Origin: a bacterium
GTDB taxonomy: Bacteria; Planctomycetota; J058; JAJDCP01
DNA length: 30,107 nucleotides
Direction: 5' to 3'
NCBI GenBank assembly: GCA_030428695.1
Contig: JAUIEM010000070.1
Span: forward strand, 1-30,107
Part shown: positions 7,851 through 15,834 of the stretch, in pieces
Position numbering within the stretch: the stretch's first letter is position 1
Layout: the number at the start of each line of letters is the position of its first letter
Program-made: the position numbers and the translations under genes
Notes under the pieces: generated by a model
The model's input: only the letters and a program-made list of their open reading frames with translations
Told to the model about the DNA's origin: nothing
Databases searched by the model: none

Positions 7851-9158
7851 TCAGAACCACTCGACCTCGCCAGCGGGGCTTCCGGTCCGGCGCAGGTTTC
7901 CGCGGAAGGTCCGCCACGCGTCCTCCCCACGTCCCGCGCGCAGGCACCAGACCCGGCCGTAGTTGTCCGCCTGGGTGTCACCCGACAGGCCGCGCCCGGA
8001 GACCAGGAACAGCTCGATGCTCCCGTCTCCGTCGAGGTCCGCCGCCAGGGGCGCGAAGTCGAGGCCCTCGTAGCGGTCCTCGCCGCTGCGCAGCTCCAGA
8101 CTCCACAGCAGCGCGCCGTCGCGGCCCCGCAGGGCGAGGGCGGTGCTGCCGGCGCCGAGCACCACGTCGCGCGCGCCGTCGCCGTCGAGGTCGACCAGCG
8201 CCGGCCCGCGGGCGGTGTTCCCGGGCAGCGTGTGCTCCCAGCGCGTCTTCCCGTCGGCGACCGCGAGGCACCACAGGGTGCGCGCACCGACCAGCAGCTC
8301 TTCCTGGCCGTCGCCGTCCAGATCCGCGACGGTCGGTGGCGCGAAGAGATACTCGCCGAGCACCCGCGTCCACAGCACCTTGCCGGTCCGGTCCAGGCAC
8401 TGCACCTCGCCCTCGCAGGTCGCGACCAGCAGCAGGCCCGCGTCCGTCGCGGCGACCCCGTGGTACATGCCCATCGACTCGTCGTCGCCCTCGGTGATGT
8501 GGGTCCACAGCGGGTTCCCGTCGCGCCCGTCGAAGGCGTGCACGCCCCGATCGCCTCGCCACGACCCGACGATCACGTCGAGCACGCCGTCGCCGTTGAG
8601 CTCGACGAGGACCGGCGCGGTCTGCACGCAGCCGCGGACCGAGCGCTGCCAGCGCAGGGAACCGTCCTCCGCCGACAGCACGCACACCCGACCGGAGTCG
8701 CTCCCGGCCCACATCGTGCCGACCGCGATCTCGAGCCCGCCGTCGCCGTCGAGGTCGGCGACGGACGGGGGCGAGTCGGTGCCGCTCGGCAGCTTTCCGA
8801 CCCAGCGTTCGCTGCCGTCGCCGTCCAGGCAGTAGAGCGTGCCGTAGGCGGAGTCGGCGATCAGCACCTCATCGTCACCATCGCCGTCGACATCGACCAG
8901 GGCAACCGATGCGTCGAGCGGCCCCCCGCGGGAGGGCTTCTTCCACAGCAGGCGTCCGTCCTCGGCCGCGAAGGCGTAGACGTGGGCGTCGTTGAAGTAG
9001 GTGCCGAACACCAGCTCGAGGTCGCCATCGCCGTCGAGGTCTCCGAGGGCACCCGAGCCGTAGCACGGGGCGCGGAGGTCGTGGCTCCAGACGAGCTCGG
9101 GCTCCTGCGCTCCGGCGCAGGCGAGGAGCAGGGCGAGGACGGGCAAGGGACGCAGCAT
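7851..9158 (-). CDS. FG-GAP/VCBS β-propeller exported protein
   Basis: A 435-aa exported β-propeller. ATG 9158 has GGAGG seven bases upstream and begins a signal peptide ('MLRPLPVLALLLACAGA'). Cleavage could be by signal peptidase I, or 'LLAC' could be a weak lipobox. Seven calcium-binding loops of the FG-GAP/VCBS kind are visible in order, for example 'LGDLDGDGDLELVFGT', 'LVDVDGDGDDEVLIAD', 'VADLDGDGQEELLVGA' and 'AADLDGDGSIELFLVS', consistent with a seven-bladed propeller. Between them run PQQ-type strands ending in 'GRLLWKK', 'GSLRWQR' and 'GKVLWTR', so the fold mixes both propeller classes. No enzyme motif was seen; adhesion or ligand binding is likely. Its start codon lies in the same frame as the tail of the broken HEAT-like gene upstream. 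Confidence 0.88.
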   Translation of the reverse strand: MLRPLPVLALLLACAGAQEPELVWSHDLRAPCYGSGALGDLDGDGDLELVFGTYFNDAHVYAFAAEDGRLLWKKPSRGGPLDASVALVDVDGDGDDEVLIADSAYGTLYCLDGDGSERWVGKLPSGTDSPPSVADLDGDGGLEIAVGTMWAGSDSGRVCVLSAEDGSLRWQRSVRGCVQTAPVLVELNGDGVLDVIVGSWRGDRGVHAFDGRDGNPLWTHITEGDDESMGMYHGVAATDAGLLLVATCEGEVQCLDRTGKVLWTRVLGEYLFAPPTVADLDGDGQEELLVGARTLWCLAVADGKTRWEHTLPGNTARGPALVDLDGDGARDVVLGAGSTALALRGRDGALLWSLELRSGEDRYEGLDFAPLAADLDGDGSIELFLVSGRGLSGDTQADNYGRVWCLRAGRGEDAWRTFRGNLRRTGSPAGEVEWF

Positions 9159-9547
9159 CTGGGATCCTCCGAAGAGTTGGGGCGTGCGGAGCGCGAGGTC
9201 GGCGCTCACCAGCGGCCCGGTGCGGTCGCGCAGGCCCGCGATCAGGCGTTCCTGGGTCGGTCGATCCGCGGCCTGGGACAGCGCCTCGAGCGCGGTCGTG
9301 CGGACTCGCCGTCCACCGCGCGACCGGCGGCGCGCAGGGCGCGCGTGAAGTCCGCCTGATGGGCGAGGACGCCGGAGTCCGCGAAGGCCCGGCTCTTCAG
9401 CTCGGTGATCGCGGCGTACCGGTCGGCGGCCGATCGTTCAGCGTCTGCGAGCAGCCGGAGCAGGGCGGGAGTGTCGAGGCCGGGATCGAGCGCTCCCTGC
9501 TCGGAAGGCGCGCGACCCCTTTGGTCGGGCCGGAGCAGGACGCTCAA
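9159..9547 (-). pseudogene. Broken HEAT-like reading frame
   Basis: Protein-like sequence is split between two frames here. One frame starts at a TTG (9547) overlapping the stop of the upstream gene and reads 'TPALLRLLADAERSAADRY', 'AAITELKSRAFADSGVL' and 'FTRALRAAGRAVDGE', then falls into Arg/Pro-rich nonsense and stops at 9242. From about 9300 a different frame reads 'RTTALEALSQAADRPTQERL' and 'IAGLRDRTGPLVSADLALRT', which continues the helical HEAT-like pattern. The second frame runs without a stop into the propeller start codon. A one-base indel near 9290-9325 would join them. Either a decayed gene, a sequence error, or an N-terminal part of a longer propeller protein; the good ribosome site at 9158 argues against the last. 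Confidence 0.45.
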
Positions 9548-9933
9548 CCACCCATGTGCTTCTTCAGCAGCTCTTTGGTCGCCTTGACGTTCTTGAAGGC
9601 GTAGAACGGCTCGCCGTCGACGCCGGGGTCGATCAGCAGGTTGTACTTCTTGTTCGGCTTGACGTCCTTGAACTTCAGGATGACGCCGTTCTCCTTCTTC
9701 TCGCCCTCGGTCCACTTGACGGTCCGTCGGTACTTCCCGTCCGTGCTCTCGAGCGTCGCGGAGTCGTCGGTGCGCGAGGGATCGTCGGGATCGCAGTGCA
9801 TCTCGATCTTGACCGTGAAGACCTTGACCTTGATGCGGTAGGTGCGGCCGCTGGCGAGGCGCAAGGGGGAAGCCTTGCCCTCCGTCCGGTCGAGGGTGAC
9901 GTTCTCTTTGCTGCCAGTCGCTTCGTCGGCCAT
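9544..9933 (-). CDS. Small lysine-rich protein of unknown function
   Basis: A 129-aa soluble protein with no signal peptide. It looks like one or two small β-sandwich domains: alternating strands 'TYRIKVKVFTVKIEMH', 'GKYRRTVKWTEG' and 'GVILKFKDVKPNKKYNLLID', ending in a basic helix 'VKATKELLKKHMGG'. It is much richer in Lys than its neighbours. I do not recognise the family. The 'YNLLIDPGVDGEPFYAF' segment reminds me of small β-rich proteins found near VgrG-like spikes, but that is only an impression. ATG 9933 begins a natural 'MADEATGS'; ATG 9972 is an in-frame alternative with a slightly better GGTAGG upstream. It probably shares a transcript with the broken gene downstream, which overlaps its stop. 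Confidence 0.65.
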   Translation of the reverse strand: MADEATGSKENVTLDRTEGKASPLRLASGRTYRIKVKVFTVKIEMHCDPDDPSRTDDSATLESTDGKYRRTVKWTEGEKKENGVILKFKDVKPNKKYNLLIDPGVDGEPFYAFKNVKATKELLKKHMGG

Positions 9934-10031
9934 GGGGAATCCGTCCGTTCCGTGCCCGGGCCCTGCCACCATGGCGACGCCTACCGAAGCATCGCTGACT
10001 GCGGCCTGTCCTGTGAGGCATGTTCTCCATC

Positions 10032-10060
10032 AGTATAGCCACCGCGGCCCGCTGCATCAC
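10032..10060 (-). promoter_or_regulatory. Candidate promoter upstream of the lysine-rich protein
   Basis: Minus strand TATACT (5 of 6 against TATAAT) with GTGATG 17 bases upstream. The predicted start is near 10025, about 50 bases before ATG 9972 and 90 before ATG 9933. The upstream box is weak. Confidence 0.35.
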
Positions 10061-10527
10061 CGATTCCCCTGCGCAGACTCGCAACTCGCCGTCAAGACTC
10101 TGCGCCGGCGGCACCCACGGCGCTTCGCCGGTACCTCGGTCAGTACCGGGACCCGGTCGACGCAGATCCTCCGCAGGCGGCGCAGGATCGGCGCGGGCTC
10201 GAGCCCGATCAGCTCGACCTCGACCTCGCGCCACGGGACCGTCGTGCAGCGCGGCAGGAACCGGAGCAGCAAGCGATCGCCGAGCAGGTACACCGCGGCG
10301 AGCCCGTCATCCCAGGTCGCATAGCGCGAGTCGGAGACATCGACGTAGACCCGTTGCCGCCGTCGGTAGTGGCGGTCGCGGAAGGTGCCGCGGGCGATGA
10401 ACAGCTCGCGTCCGCGCACCGCCGTCGACTTTCCCTGGGAAAACAACAGCGAGCTGCCGTGCCGCTCGCAGCGACGCGCGAAGAAACGCAAGCGGGGACG
10501 TATGGCTCTCAAGCGTGGGGTGGGCAT
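10057..10527 (-). CDS. Arginine-rich protein of unknown function
   Basis: A 156-aa basic protein that I cannot place in a family. ATG 10527 has a textbook AAGGAGG eight bases upstream, which strongly supports translation. The N-terminus is very Arg-rich ('RLRAIRPRLRFFARR'). A central β-rich part reads 'RQRVYVDVSDSRYATWDDGL' and 'LLLRFLPRCTTVPWREVEVE', and the C-terminus is Arg-rich again. There is no signal peptide or membrane helix. The charge suggests nucleic-acid binding, but no known fold is evident. It is the first minus-strand gene left of the DnaA-box-like cluster. Confidence 0.65.
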   Translation of the reverse strand: MPTPRLRAIRPRLRFFARRCERHGSSLLFSQGKSTAVRGRELFIARGTFRDRHYRRRQRVYVDVSDSRYATWDDGLAAVYLLGDRLLLRFLPRCTTVPWREVEVELIGLEPAPILRRLRRICVDRVPVLTEVPAKRRGCRRRRVLTASCESAQGNR

Positions 10528-11057
10528 GGCGGTCCTCCTTGTGGGCGGCCCGGGTGCACGCGCCGTGCCGCGTGTTTCTTTCTCCCCCCAACGGCCTGGG
10601 CCGGTCGTTCACGGGATCTCACCGACCGGGAGTCCGTCTCTCTGAGCAGGTCACTGTCCACGCGAAACGGACACGTCCAGTCGTAAGCTGCTGCCAGGCC
10701 GGAGCTCGCGCCCGCCAGGCCCGCGCACCGTGACACCGGGGCTCGGCGCCGGAGGGTGCTTTTCCACAAGCCTTCACACGGCGTTCACATCCCGCCTGCC
10801 AAGCGGGATGGCGACGGTGGAAACCGGCGCTGGGAGGCCACCCGGGGGGCCACTCTCCACGCGTTTTCCACACCGCTCGCTTCAAGGTCGGGTCGCAACC
10901 GCCCCGTGTTTTGCAGTGCGGGGGAGGATGCGGGTCCTTCTCCACAAGTTTTCCACATATGCCCGTGGGGCGCTGTGAGACGGTTTTGGGTGGGGATTTC
11001 ATTGCAATGGCAACCCGAGACGCTACCCTGGATCCTTTGCCTCCCCCGGAGAATCCC
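10528..11057. other. 530-bp non-coding region with DnaA-box-like cluster; possible origin
   Basis: No convincing gene. TTTTCCACA occurs three times on the plus strand (10760-10768, 10864-10872, 10949-10957), and one-mismatch TTCTCCACA lies at 10938-10946, starting 11 bases (one helical turn) before the third. Weaker relatives are CTTCACACG (10772-10780), a TCTCCACG near 10855 and a reverse-strand GGTGGAAAC near 10816. TTTTCCACA and TTATCCACA are DnaA-box forms in various bacteria. Genes on the left run mostly leftward and genes on the right mostly rightward, as around an origin. Against this, no dnaA, dnaN, parAB or rpmH is in view and there is no clear AT-rich unwinding element. A multi-site operator is the main alternative. 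Confidence 0.45.
11000..11029 (+). promoter_or_regulatory. Candidate promoter and palindromic operator of the ABC transporter operon
   Basis: TTGCAA (11002-11007), a 16-base spacer and TACCCT (11024-11029) would start transcription near 11036, 22 bases before the first ATG. The -35 box lies inside a perfect 10-base palindrome CATTGCAATG (11000-11009), a possible repressor site. Confidence 0.35.
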
Positions 11058-11852
11058 ATGCGCCGCGCGCTGCTCTTGTTGCTCGCCCTCGTCCTGTTCG
11101 GCGGCTGTTCGGACAGCGAGACCGTCAGCGAGGTCGAGCAGATCCAGAAGGCCGGCGTCCTGCGCATCGGCATCGACCCGGGCTACGTGCCCTTCGAGAT
11201 GAAGACCATCGACGGTCAGCTGATCGGTTTCGACATCGAGCTCGCCCGCGCGATCGCCGACTCCCTCGGGGTCAAGGCCGAGTTCCGCGACGTCGAGTGG
11301 GACGGGATCATCCCGGCGCTGAAGTCCGGCGACATCGACATGATCTGCTCGGGTATGTCGATCACCCCCGAGCGCTCGAAGGTGGTGCTGTTCTCGGCGC
11401 CCTACTACGAGATCGGCCAGGCGGTGCTGCTGCCGGCGGACAGCGAGGTCACCTCGGTCTCGCAGCTCAACGCCGCCGGCCGCACGATCACCGTCCAGAC
11501 CGGCACCACCGGCCACAAAGCGGCCCAGCAGTTCCTGCCCGACGCGACGCTGAAGGACTTCGAGAAGCAGATCGAGGCGGCGATGGAGGTCGCCGAGGGG
11601 CGCGCCGACGGGATGGTCTTCGATCACCCCTACATCGCGATCTTCCACAAGCGCAACCCGGCCACCACCCGGGCGCTGCTCGACACCTTCACCGACGAAG
11701 AGATCGGCATCGCGCTGCGCCCGGGCGCCGAAGACCTCAAGGCCATCGTCGACCGGACCATCGAGGGCCTGCGCAGCGACGGGACGATGGCGAAGCTCGA
11801 GACCAAGTACTTCGTCGAGATGCCCTGGCTGGACTCGATCGGAGGCGAGTAG
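11058..11852 (+). CDS. Amino-acid ABC transporter substrate-binding lipoprotein
   Basis: Periplasmic receptor of a polar amino-acid (PAAT, family 3) importer. The 264-aa protein starts at ATG 11058 with GGAG seven bases upstream. Its signal peptide ends in a lipobox 'LFGGC' (Cys17), so the mature protein is anchored in the membrane by lipid. Family 3 landmarks: 'GVLRIGIDPGYVPFE' at the start of lobe 1, 'IGFDIELARAIADSLG' (family signature helix), 'DGIIPALKSGDIDMICSGMS', 'ERSKVVLFSAPYYEIGQ', and lobe 2 'ITVQTGTTGHKAA'. The Asp of 'MVFDHPYIAIF' fits the hinge/ligand Asp. It is followed with no gap by the permease and ATPase genes, giving a complete importer. The ligand cannot be named. Confidence 0.93.
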   Translation: MRRALLLLLALVLFGGCSDSETVSEVEQIQKAGVLRIGIDPGYVPFEMKTIDGQLIGFDIELARAIADSLGVKAEFRDVEWDGIIPALKSGDIDMICSGMSITPERSKVVLFSAPYYEIGQAVLLPADSEVTSVSQLNAAGRTITVQTGTTGHKAAQQFLPDATLKDFEKQIEAAMEVAEGRADGMVFDHPYIAIFHKRNPATTRALLDTFTDEEIGIALRPGAEDLKAIVDRTIEGLRSDGTMAKLETKYFVEMPWLDSIGGE

Positions 11853-12779
11853 GTGCAGCGCGGCTTCTACCGCAGCCCACTCGGTGCCCTCCTCGTCGGC
11901 GGCCTGCTCTTCGGCCTGACCATCGCCCCCTTCGCCTACTATTTCGCGACCTACGAAGGCTGGAGCTGGGACGCGGTCGTCTACACCCTCGTCGTCGAGA
12001 ACGTCGACGTCGACTGTCCCGCCTGCGAGCGCACCAACACCTACTGGGTCGAGGTCGGCAAGCCCCGCTGCTCCGACCTCGACTGCCAGACGCCGCTGCC
12101 CGACGGACGTCACTACCACGCGCCCGGACAGCTGCTGCACGGGCTCTGGATGACCGTGAAGATCAGCCTGTTCGCGCTGGTCCTGGGCCTGCCCCTCGGC
12201 CTCTTCGGCGGGCTGGCGCGGCTGTCGAAGAACGCGGGAGCGCGCCTGTACGGCACCTGCTACGTCGAGCTGATCCGCAACACGCCGCTGCTCGTGCAGA
12301 TCTACATCTCCTACTATGTGCTCGGCTCGATTCTCGACGTCTTCATGCCGGAGGCCTTCGACAGTGTCTGGTTCGCGCACCGGCCCTTCCTGCTCGGCGG
12401 CTTCGCGCTCGCGGTCTTCTCCGGGGCGTACATCACCGAGATCGTGCGGGCCGGGATCCTGTCGATCGACGTCGGCCAGAGCGAGGCGGCCCGGGCGCTC
12501 GGCATGAGCCCGCTGCAGACGATGCGCCACATCATCCTGCCGCAGGCGCTCAAGCGCATCCTGCCGCCCCTGACCGGGCAGTGCATCTCGCTGATCAAGG
12601 ACTCGAGCCTGTGCTCGGTGATCAGCGTGGTCGAGATGGTCAAGAGCGGGCGCAACATCTACGCCGCCAACTTCCGGACCTTCGAGACCTGGTTCACCGT
12701 CGCCTTCCTGTACTTCCTGATCTGCCTGCCGATCAGCCTCGTCGTCCGCCGCATGGAGCTCCAGCGTGCCACTGATTGA
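11853..12779 (+). CDS. Polar amino-acid ABC transporter permease with four-cysteine insert
   Basis: Inner-membrane channel subunit (HisM/GlnP type) of the importer. The 308-aa protein is longer than typical ~220-aa relatives because of an N-terminal extension. A first helix (residues ~11-31) is followed by an extracytoplasmic segment with C55-x2-C58 and C73-x4-C78, spaced like a zinc knuckle. The normal permease core starts near residue 90: '[19 protein letters not shown]', '[16 protein letters not shown]' and the ATPase-docking EAA loop '[20 protein letters not shown]'. GTG 11853 begins immediately after the previous stop, so translation is probably coupled. The last 14 bases overlap the ATPase gene. 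The insert is the odd part; redox or metal sensing is conceivable. Confidence 0.92.
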   Translation: MQRGFYRSPLGALLVGGLLFGLTIAPFAYYFATYEGWSWDAVVYTLVVENVDVDCPACERTNTYWVEVGKPRCSDLDCQTPLPDGRHYHAPGQLLHGLWMTVKISLFALVLGLPLGLFGGLARLSKNAGARLYGTCYVELIRNTPLLVQIYISYYVLGSILDVFMPEAFDSVWFAHRPFLLGGFALAVFSGAYITEIVRAGILSIDVGQSEAARALGMSPLQTMRHIILPQALKRILPPLTGQCISLIKDSSLCSVISVVEMVKSGRNIYAANFRTFETWFTVAFLYFLICLPISLVVRRMELQRATD

Positions 12780-13512
12780 AGTCGAACAGATCTCCAAGAC
12801 CTTCCCCGCCCGCGGCAGCGCGCAGGAGGTCAAGGCCCTGGTCGACGTCTCCCTGGCCGTCGAGGAGCAGGAGGTCGTCACCGTCATCGGCCCTTCGGGC
12901 TCGGGCAAGAGCACGCTGCTGCGCACCCTCAACCGGCTCGAGGAGATCGACCGCGGGCGCATCGTGATCGACGGCATCGACCTCGGCGGCGGTCAGCGCA
13001 ACATCGACAAGATCCGCGCCGAGGTCGGCATGGTCTTCCAGCGCTTCCACCTCTTCGCCCACCTGACCGTGCTCGAGAACCTGACCATCGCCCAACGCGT
13101 GGTGCGCAAGCGGGGCGAGAAGGAGAGCGCGGCCAAGGGCCGGGCCCTGCTCGCCAAGGTCGGCCTCGCCGACAAGGAGGGCAGCTACCCACACCAGCTC
13201 TCCGGCGGCCAGCAACAGCGCGTCGCGATCGCCCGGGCCCTGGCGATGGATCCGCGCATCATGCTGTTCGACGAGCCGACCTCGGCCCTCGACCCGGAGA
13301 TGGTCGGCGAAGTGCTCGAGGTGATGCGTGCCCTGGCCGACGAGGGCATGACGATGCTCTGCGCGACCCACGAGATGGGCTTTGCCCGCGAGGTCTGCGA
13401 CCGGGTGGTGTTCATGGACCACGGGCGCATCGTCGAGGTCGGGCCGCCCGCCCAGGTGTTCGACAACCCCGAGACCGCGCGGCTACAAGACTTCCTCAGC
13501 AAGGTGCTGTAG
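12766..13512 (+). CDS. Polar amino-acid ABC transporter ATP-binding protein
   Basis: Cytoplasmic ATPase (GlnQ/HisP/ArtP type) that drives the importer. The 248-aa length is typical. Walker A is 'GPSGSGKST' (residues 42-50), followed by a Q loop in '[18 protein letters not shown]', the signature '[15 protein letters not shown]', Walker B '[14 protein letters not shown]' and the switch His in 'CATHEMGFA'. All catalytic residues are intact. Start is GTG 12766, inside the permease gene, overlapping it by 14 bases. The C-terminus '[14 protein letters not shown]' is typical of the subfamily. A hairpin about 20 bases after the stop probably closes the operon. Confidence 0.95.
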   Translation: MPLIEVEQISKTFPARGSAQEVKALVDVSLAVEEQEVVTVIGPSGSGKSTLLRTLNRLEEIDRGRIVIDGIDLGGGQRNIDKIRAEVGMVFQRFHLFAHLTVLENLTIAQRVVRKRGEKESAAKGRALLAKVGLADKEGSYPHQLSGGQQQRVAIARALAMDPRIMLFDEPTSALDPEMVGEVLEVMRALADEGMTMLCATHEMGFAREVCDRVVFMDHGRIVEVGPPAQVFDNPETARLQDFLSKVL

Positions 13513-13532
13513 CCCGTCTGGAGACTTCGCCG

Positions 13533-13553
13533 GCACGCGGGCCCGCCGCGTGC
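13533..13553 (+). terminator. Possible terminator hairpin after the ABC transporter operon
   Basis: GCACGCGG and CCGCGTGC form a perfect 8-bp stem around a 5-base loop, 20 bases after the ATPase stop. No T-run follows, so Rho-independent action is uncertain. Confidence 0.35.
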
Positions 13554-13578
13554 TGCGTCGGGTACCGGTCCCCTGAAC

Positions 13579-13607
13579 TCGACTTCCTCTACAACAGCGC
13601 CTAAGCT
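13579..13607 (+). promoter_or_regulatory. Candidate promoter for the pseudo-NTPase/radical SAM pair
   Basis: TCGACT, 17-base spacer, TAAGCT, with a predicted start near 13614, about 22 bases before the GTG. It sits between the hairpin and the gene. Matches are 4 of 6 and 3 of 6. Confidence 0.3.
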
Positions 13608-13635
13608 GGGGGATCCACCCCGAACCGGTACGCCC

Positions 13636-15834
13636 GTGCACGCGCTCCTCGCCCCCGTCTTCCGCTCCCTGGTCAACCGCGTGCGCCACGGCTGGGGTCA
13701 GGTGCTGCTCGCGCCGCCGTCGGCCGGTCCCGCCCTGGTCGAGTGGGGGGAACGCGCCGCCGCGCGCTTCGACCTCGAGCTGCTGGTTCCTCGCGACCCT
13801 GGGTTGCCGGCAGGCTGGCAGCTGTGGACACAGCTCCAGGCGCGGGCCGCGGCGGCCGGCCTCGACCTCGCTCCGTTGGCCACCGCGACGCGGGAGCCCT
13901 TGCCGTGGGAGCGCCGGGCGCGCGTTGTCGAGGCCTGCTCCGATCTGCTGCGACAGCTCGCGGCGCGGCGTCCGCTGCTCCTCTTCGCGGGCCCCTTCGA
14001 GGCCTACGACCGGGGCTGGCGCGCGCTGTTCCTCGGGCTGAGCGCGCGCTGCGCGGGCGCGCCGCTGCTGCTCTGGCTGGCGGGGGCGGAGCCCGAGCTG
14101 GGCGCCCTGCGTGCAACATCCCGCACCGAGCTGACGGTGTGGGGTGCGGAGGAGGCAGGGGAGGCGCCAGAGCACGACCTCTCCGCGCTGCGCGCTCTCG
14201 GCGAGGGCGACGCCGGGAGAGCGGCGCGCGCGCTGCTGGACGCGGGCTGTGTGCGGGCCGCGCGGGCGGTGTTGGAGGCCGGGGCTGCGGCGGACGCGGG
14301 GGAAACGGCGCGCGCGGGGGCGGCGACCAGCGCCGGGGATGCACCGCCCGCGAGCCCGCCCGCGAGCGCCGACCTCACGCGGCTGCGCGCGGAGGCGCTG
14401 GCCGCCTGCGGCGAGCTCGCGGCCGCGGAGGGGGCGCTCGGTGAGCCGGATGGAGACCTCGCGGCGCAGGTCTTCCACGCGCTGCTGCGCGCCGACATCG
14501 CCCTCCTGCGCGCCGGCGCCGCTGCCCCGGCGACGGCCCCCCCGGCGGCGCGGGAGGACGCCGTCCGCCCCCTCGAGGCGGCGGTCGCAGCCCTGACCGG
14601 CGACGTGCTCGGCCCGGAGGACTTCCCGCTGCTCGAGCAGCTCGGGGCGGAAGAGCCCGCGCTCGCGAAGCTGCCGAAGATCACGCCCCGGCCCGCGCTC
14701 GCACCGCTCGCCGCGCTGTTCCGGGCGCTCGCGGCCCTGCGCCGCGGGAAGGACGCCGCCGAGCTCGCGATGCACGGCGTCGTGCTCGCCCGCAAGGCCG
14801 GGGACGCGGACGCCCTGCTCGCGCTCCTGCGCCGCTACGCGGCCTACCTGGCCGGGGCGGGCCTGGCCGAGCGGGCCCGGGCGCTGCTCGCCGAGGCCCG
14901 CGAGGCCTTTCCCGGAGGCGACGCCGGGATCCGCCGCGACTGCCTGCTCGATGAGGCGGCCCATGCCCTGGCCTGCGGCACCTTCCCCGCGGTCGCTTCC
15001 CGGCTCGACGCCCTCGGCGCGCCGCCGGGGACACGCTCGGGCCAAGCCCAGGCCTGCCGCGCCGCGCTGCTCCGGGCGCGCTGGGCCGCCCTGCGCGGCG
15101 AGGGGGGACGCGCGGTCGAGCAGGCGCTCGCGGCCGGGCACCTCGCGCGCTCCTGCGGCTCCGCCGCGCTGCGCTCGGCGGCCCTGCTCGTCCTCGGCGA
15201 GGGCTACCGGCTGTGCGCCGAGCACGAGCTCGCCGCCCGCTGTGCCCGCCGCGCCCGTCGTCCCGGGGCCACGGCCGAGGAGGAGCTGCTCGGCGCGACC
15301 CTGTCCGCCACCCTCGCCCTCGCCCTCGGGCGCGTGCCGGAGGCGGTGCAGCGGCTGAGCGAGGCCTCCCAGCGCGCCGAGCGGGAGGAGCTGTGCTGCT
15401 GGCCCCTCGCCCACACGCTCGCCAGCTTCGGCACGGCCCTGGTCGCGGCGAGCGGTTTCGGAGGCGCCCCCCCGGAGCTCGCCACCCTGCTGCAGCAGCT
15501 CGAGGCGCGGCTCGAGCGGCTCGCGGCGGCCTTTCCTCTGGTCGCGCCGCGCTGGCTGCGTTTCACCGGCCTGTGCCACGCCCTGGCCGACGACCGGGAC
15601 GCCGCCCTCGGCGCCCTCGAGCAGGCAGCCCGCCGGGGCCAGAAGCTCTCCCTGCCGGTCGAGGTCGCCCGCGCGGAGCTCGAGCTCGCGCGGCTCTCGC
15701 ATCTGTGGCGCCCGAGCCGCGCAGAGCACCACCTGCGCAGGGCCGAGAAGGCGCTCCAGGGGCTCGGGAGCGCCCTCGACCAGGGCCAGCTCGCGCACCT
15801 GCGCGCGACCATCCTCGTCGGAGGGCAGCGATGA
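13636..15834 (+). CDS. STAND-like protein with degenerate NTPase motifs and helical repeats
   Basis: A 732-aa protein of unknown function. Residues ~15-140 follow the layout of STAND/MalT-type AAA ATPases, but the P-loop position reads 'GQVLLAPPSAGPALVEW' (residues 21-37) without the GxGK[ST] lysine. The Walker B position reads 'RPLLLFAGPFEAYDRG' (~111-126) where active relatives have two acidic residues. ATP hydrolysis is therefore unlikely. The rest (~190-725) is Ala/Leu/Arg-rich helical hairpins of TPR character, such as 'GLAERARALLAEAREAFPGG' and 'AEHHLRRAEKALQGLG', likely a protein-binding superhelix. No signal peptide or membrane helix. GTG 13636 lacks a clear ribosome site, so the start is tentative. 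The stop overlaps the radical SAM start (ATGA), which suggests the two proteins work together. Confidence 0.75.
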   Translation: MHALLAPVFRSLVNRVRHGWGQVLLAPPSAGPALVEWGERAAARFDLELLVPRDPGLPAGWQLWTQLQARAAAAGLDLAPLATATREPLPWERRARVVEACSDLLRQLAARRPLLLFAGPFEAYDRGWRALFLGLSARCAGAPLLLWLAGAEPELGALRATSRTELTVWGAEEAGEAPEHDLSALRALGEGDAGRAARALLDAGCVRAARAVLEAGAAADAGETARAGAATSAGDAPPASPPASADLTRLRAEALAACGELAAAEGALGEPDGDLAAQVFHALLRADIALLRAGAAAPATAPPAAREDAVRPLEAAVAALTGDVLGPEDFPLLEQLGAEEPALAKLPKITPRPALAPLAALFRALAALRRGKDAAELAMHGVVLARKAGDADALLALLRRYAAYLAGAGLAERARALLAEAREAFPGGDAGIRRDCLLDEAAHALACGTFPAVASRLDALGAPPGTRSGQAQACRAALLRARWAALRGEGGRAVEQALAAGHLARSCGSAALRSAALLVLGEGYRLCAEHELAARCARRARRPGATAEEELLGATLSATLALALGRVPEAVQRLSEASQRAEREELCCWPLAHTLASFGTALVAASGFGGAPPELATLLQQLEARLERLAAAFPLVAPRWLRFTGLCHALADDRDAALGALEQAARRGQKLSLPVEVARAELELARLSHLWRPSRAEHHLRRAEKALQGLGSALDQGQLAHLRATILVGGQR

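Noticed and set aside
10785..12977. Long open frame on the minus strand opposite the ABC transporter genes
   Set aside because: Antisense to well-conserved transporter genes and low in protein-like pattern; long open antisense frames are expected at this GC content.
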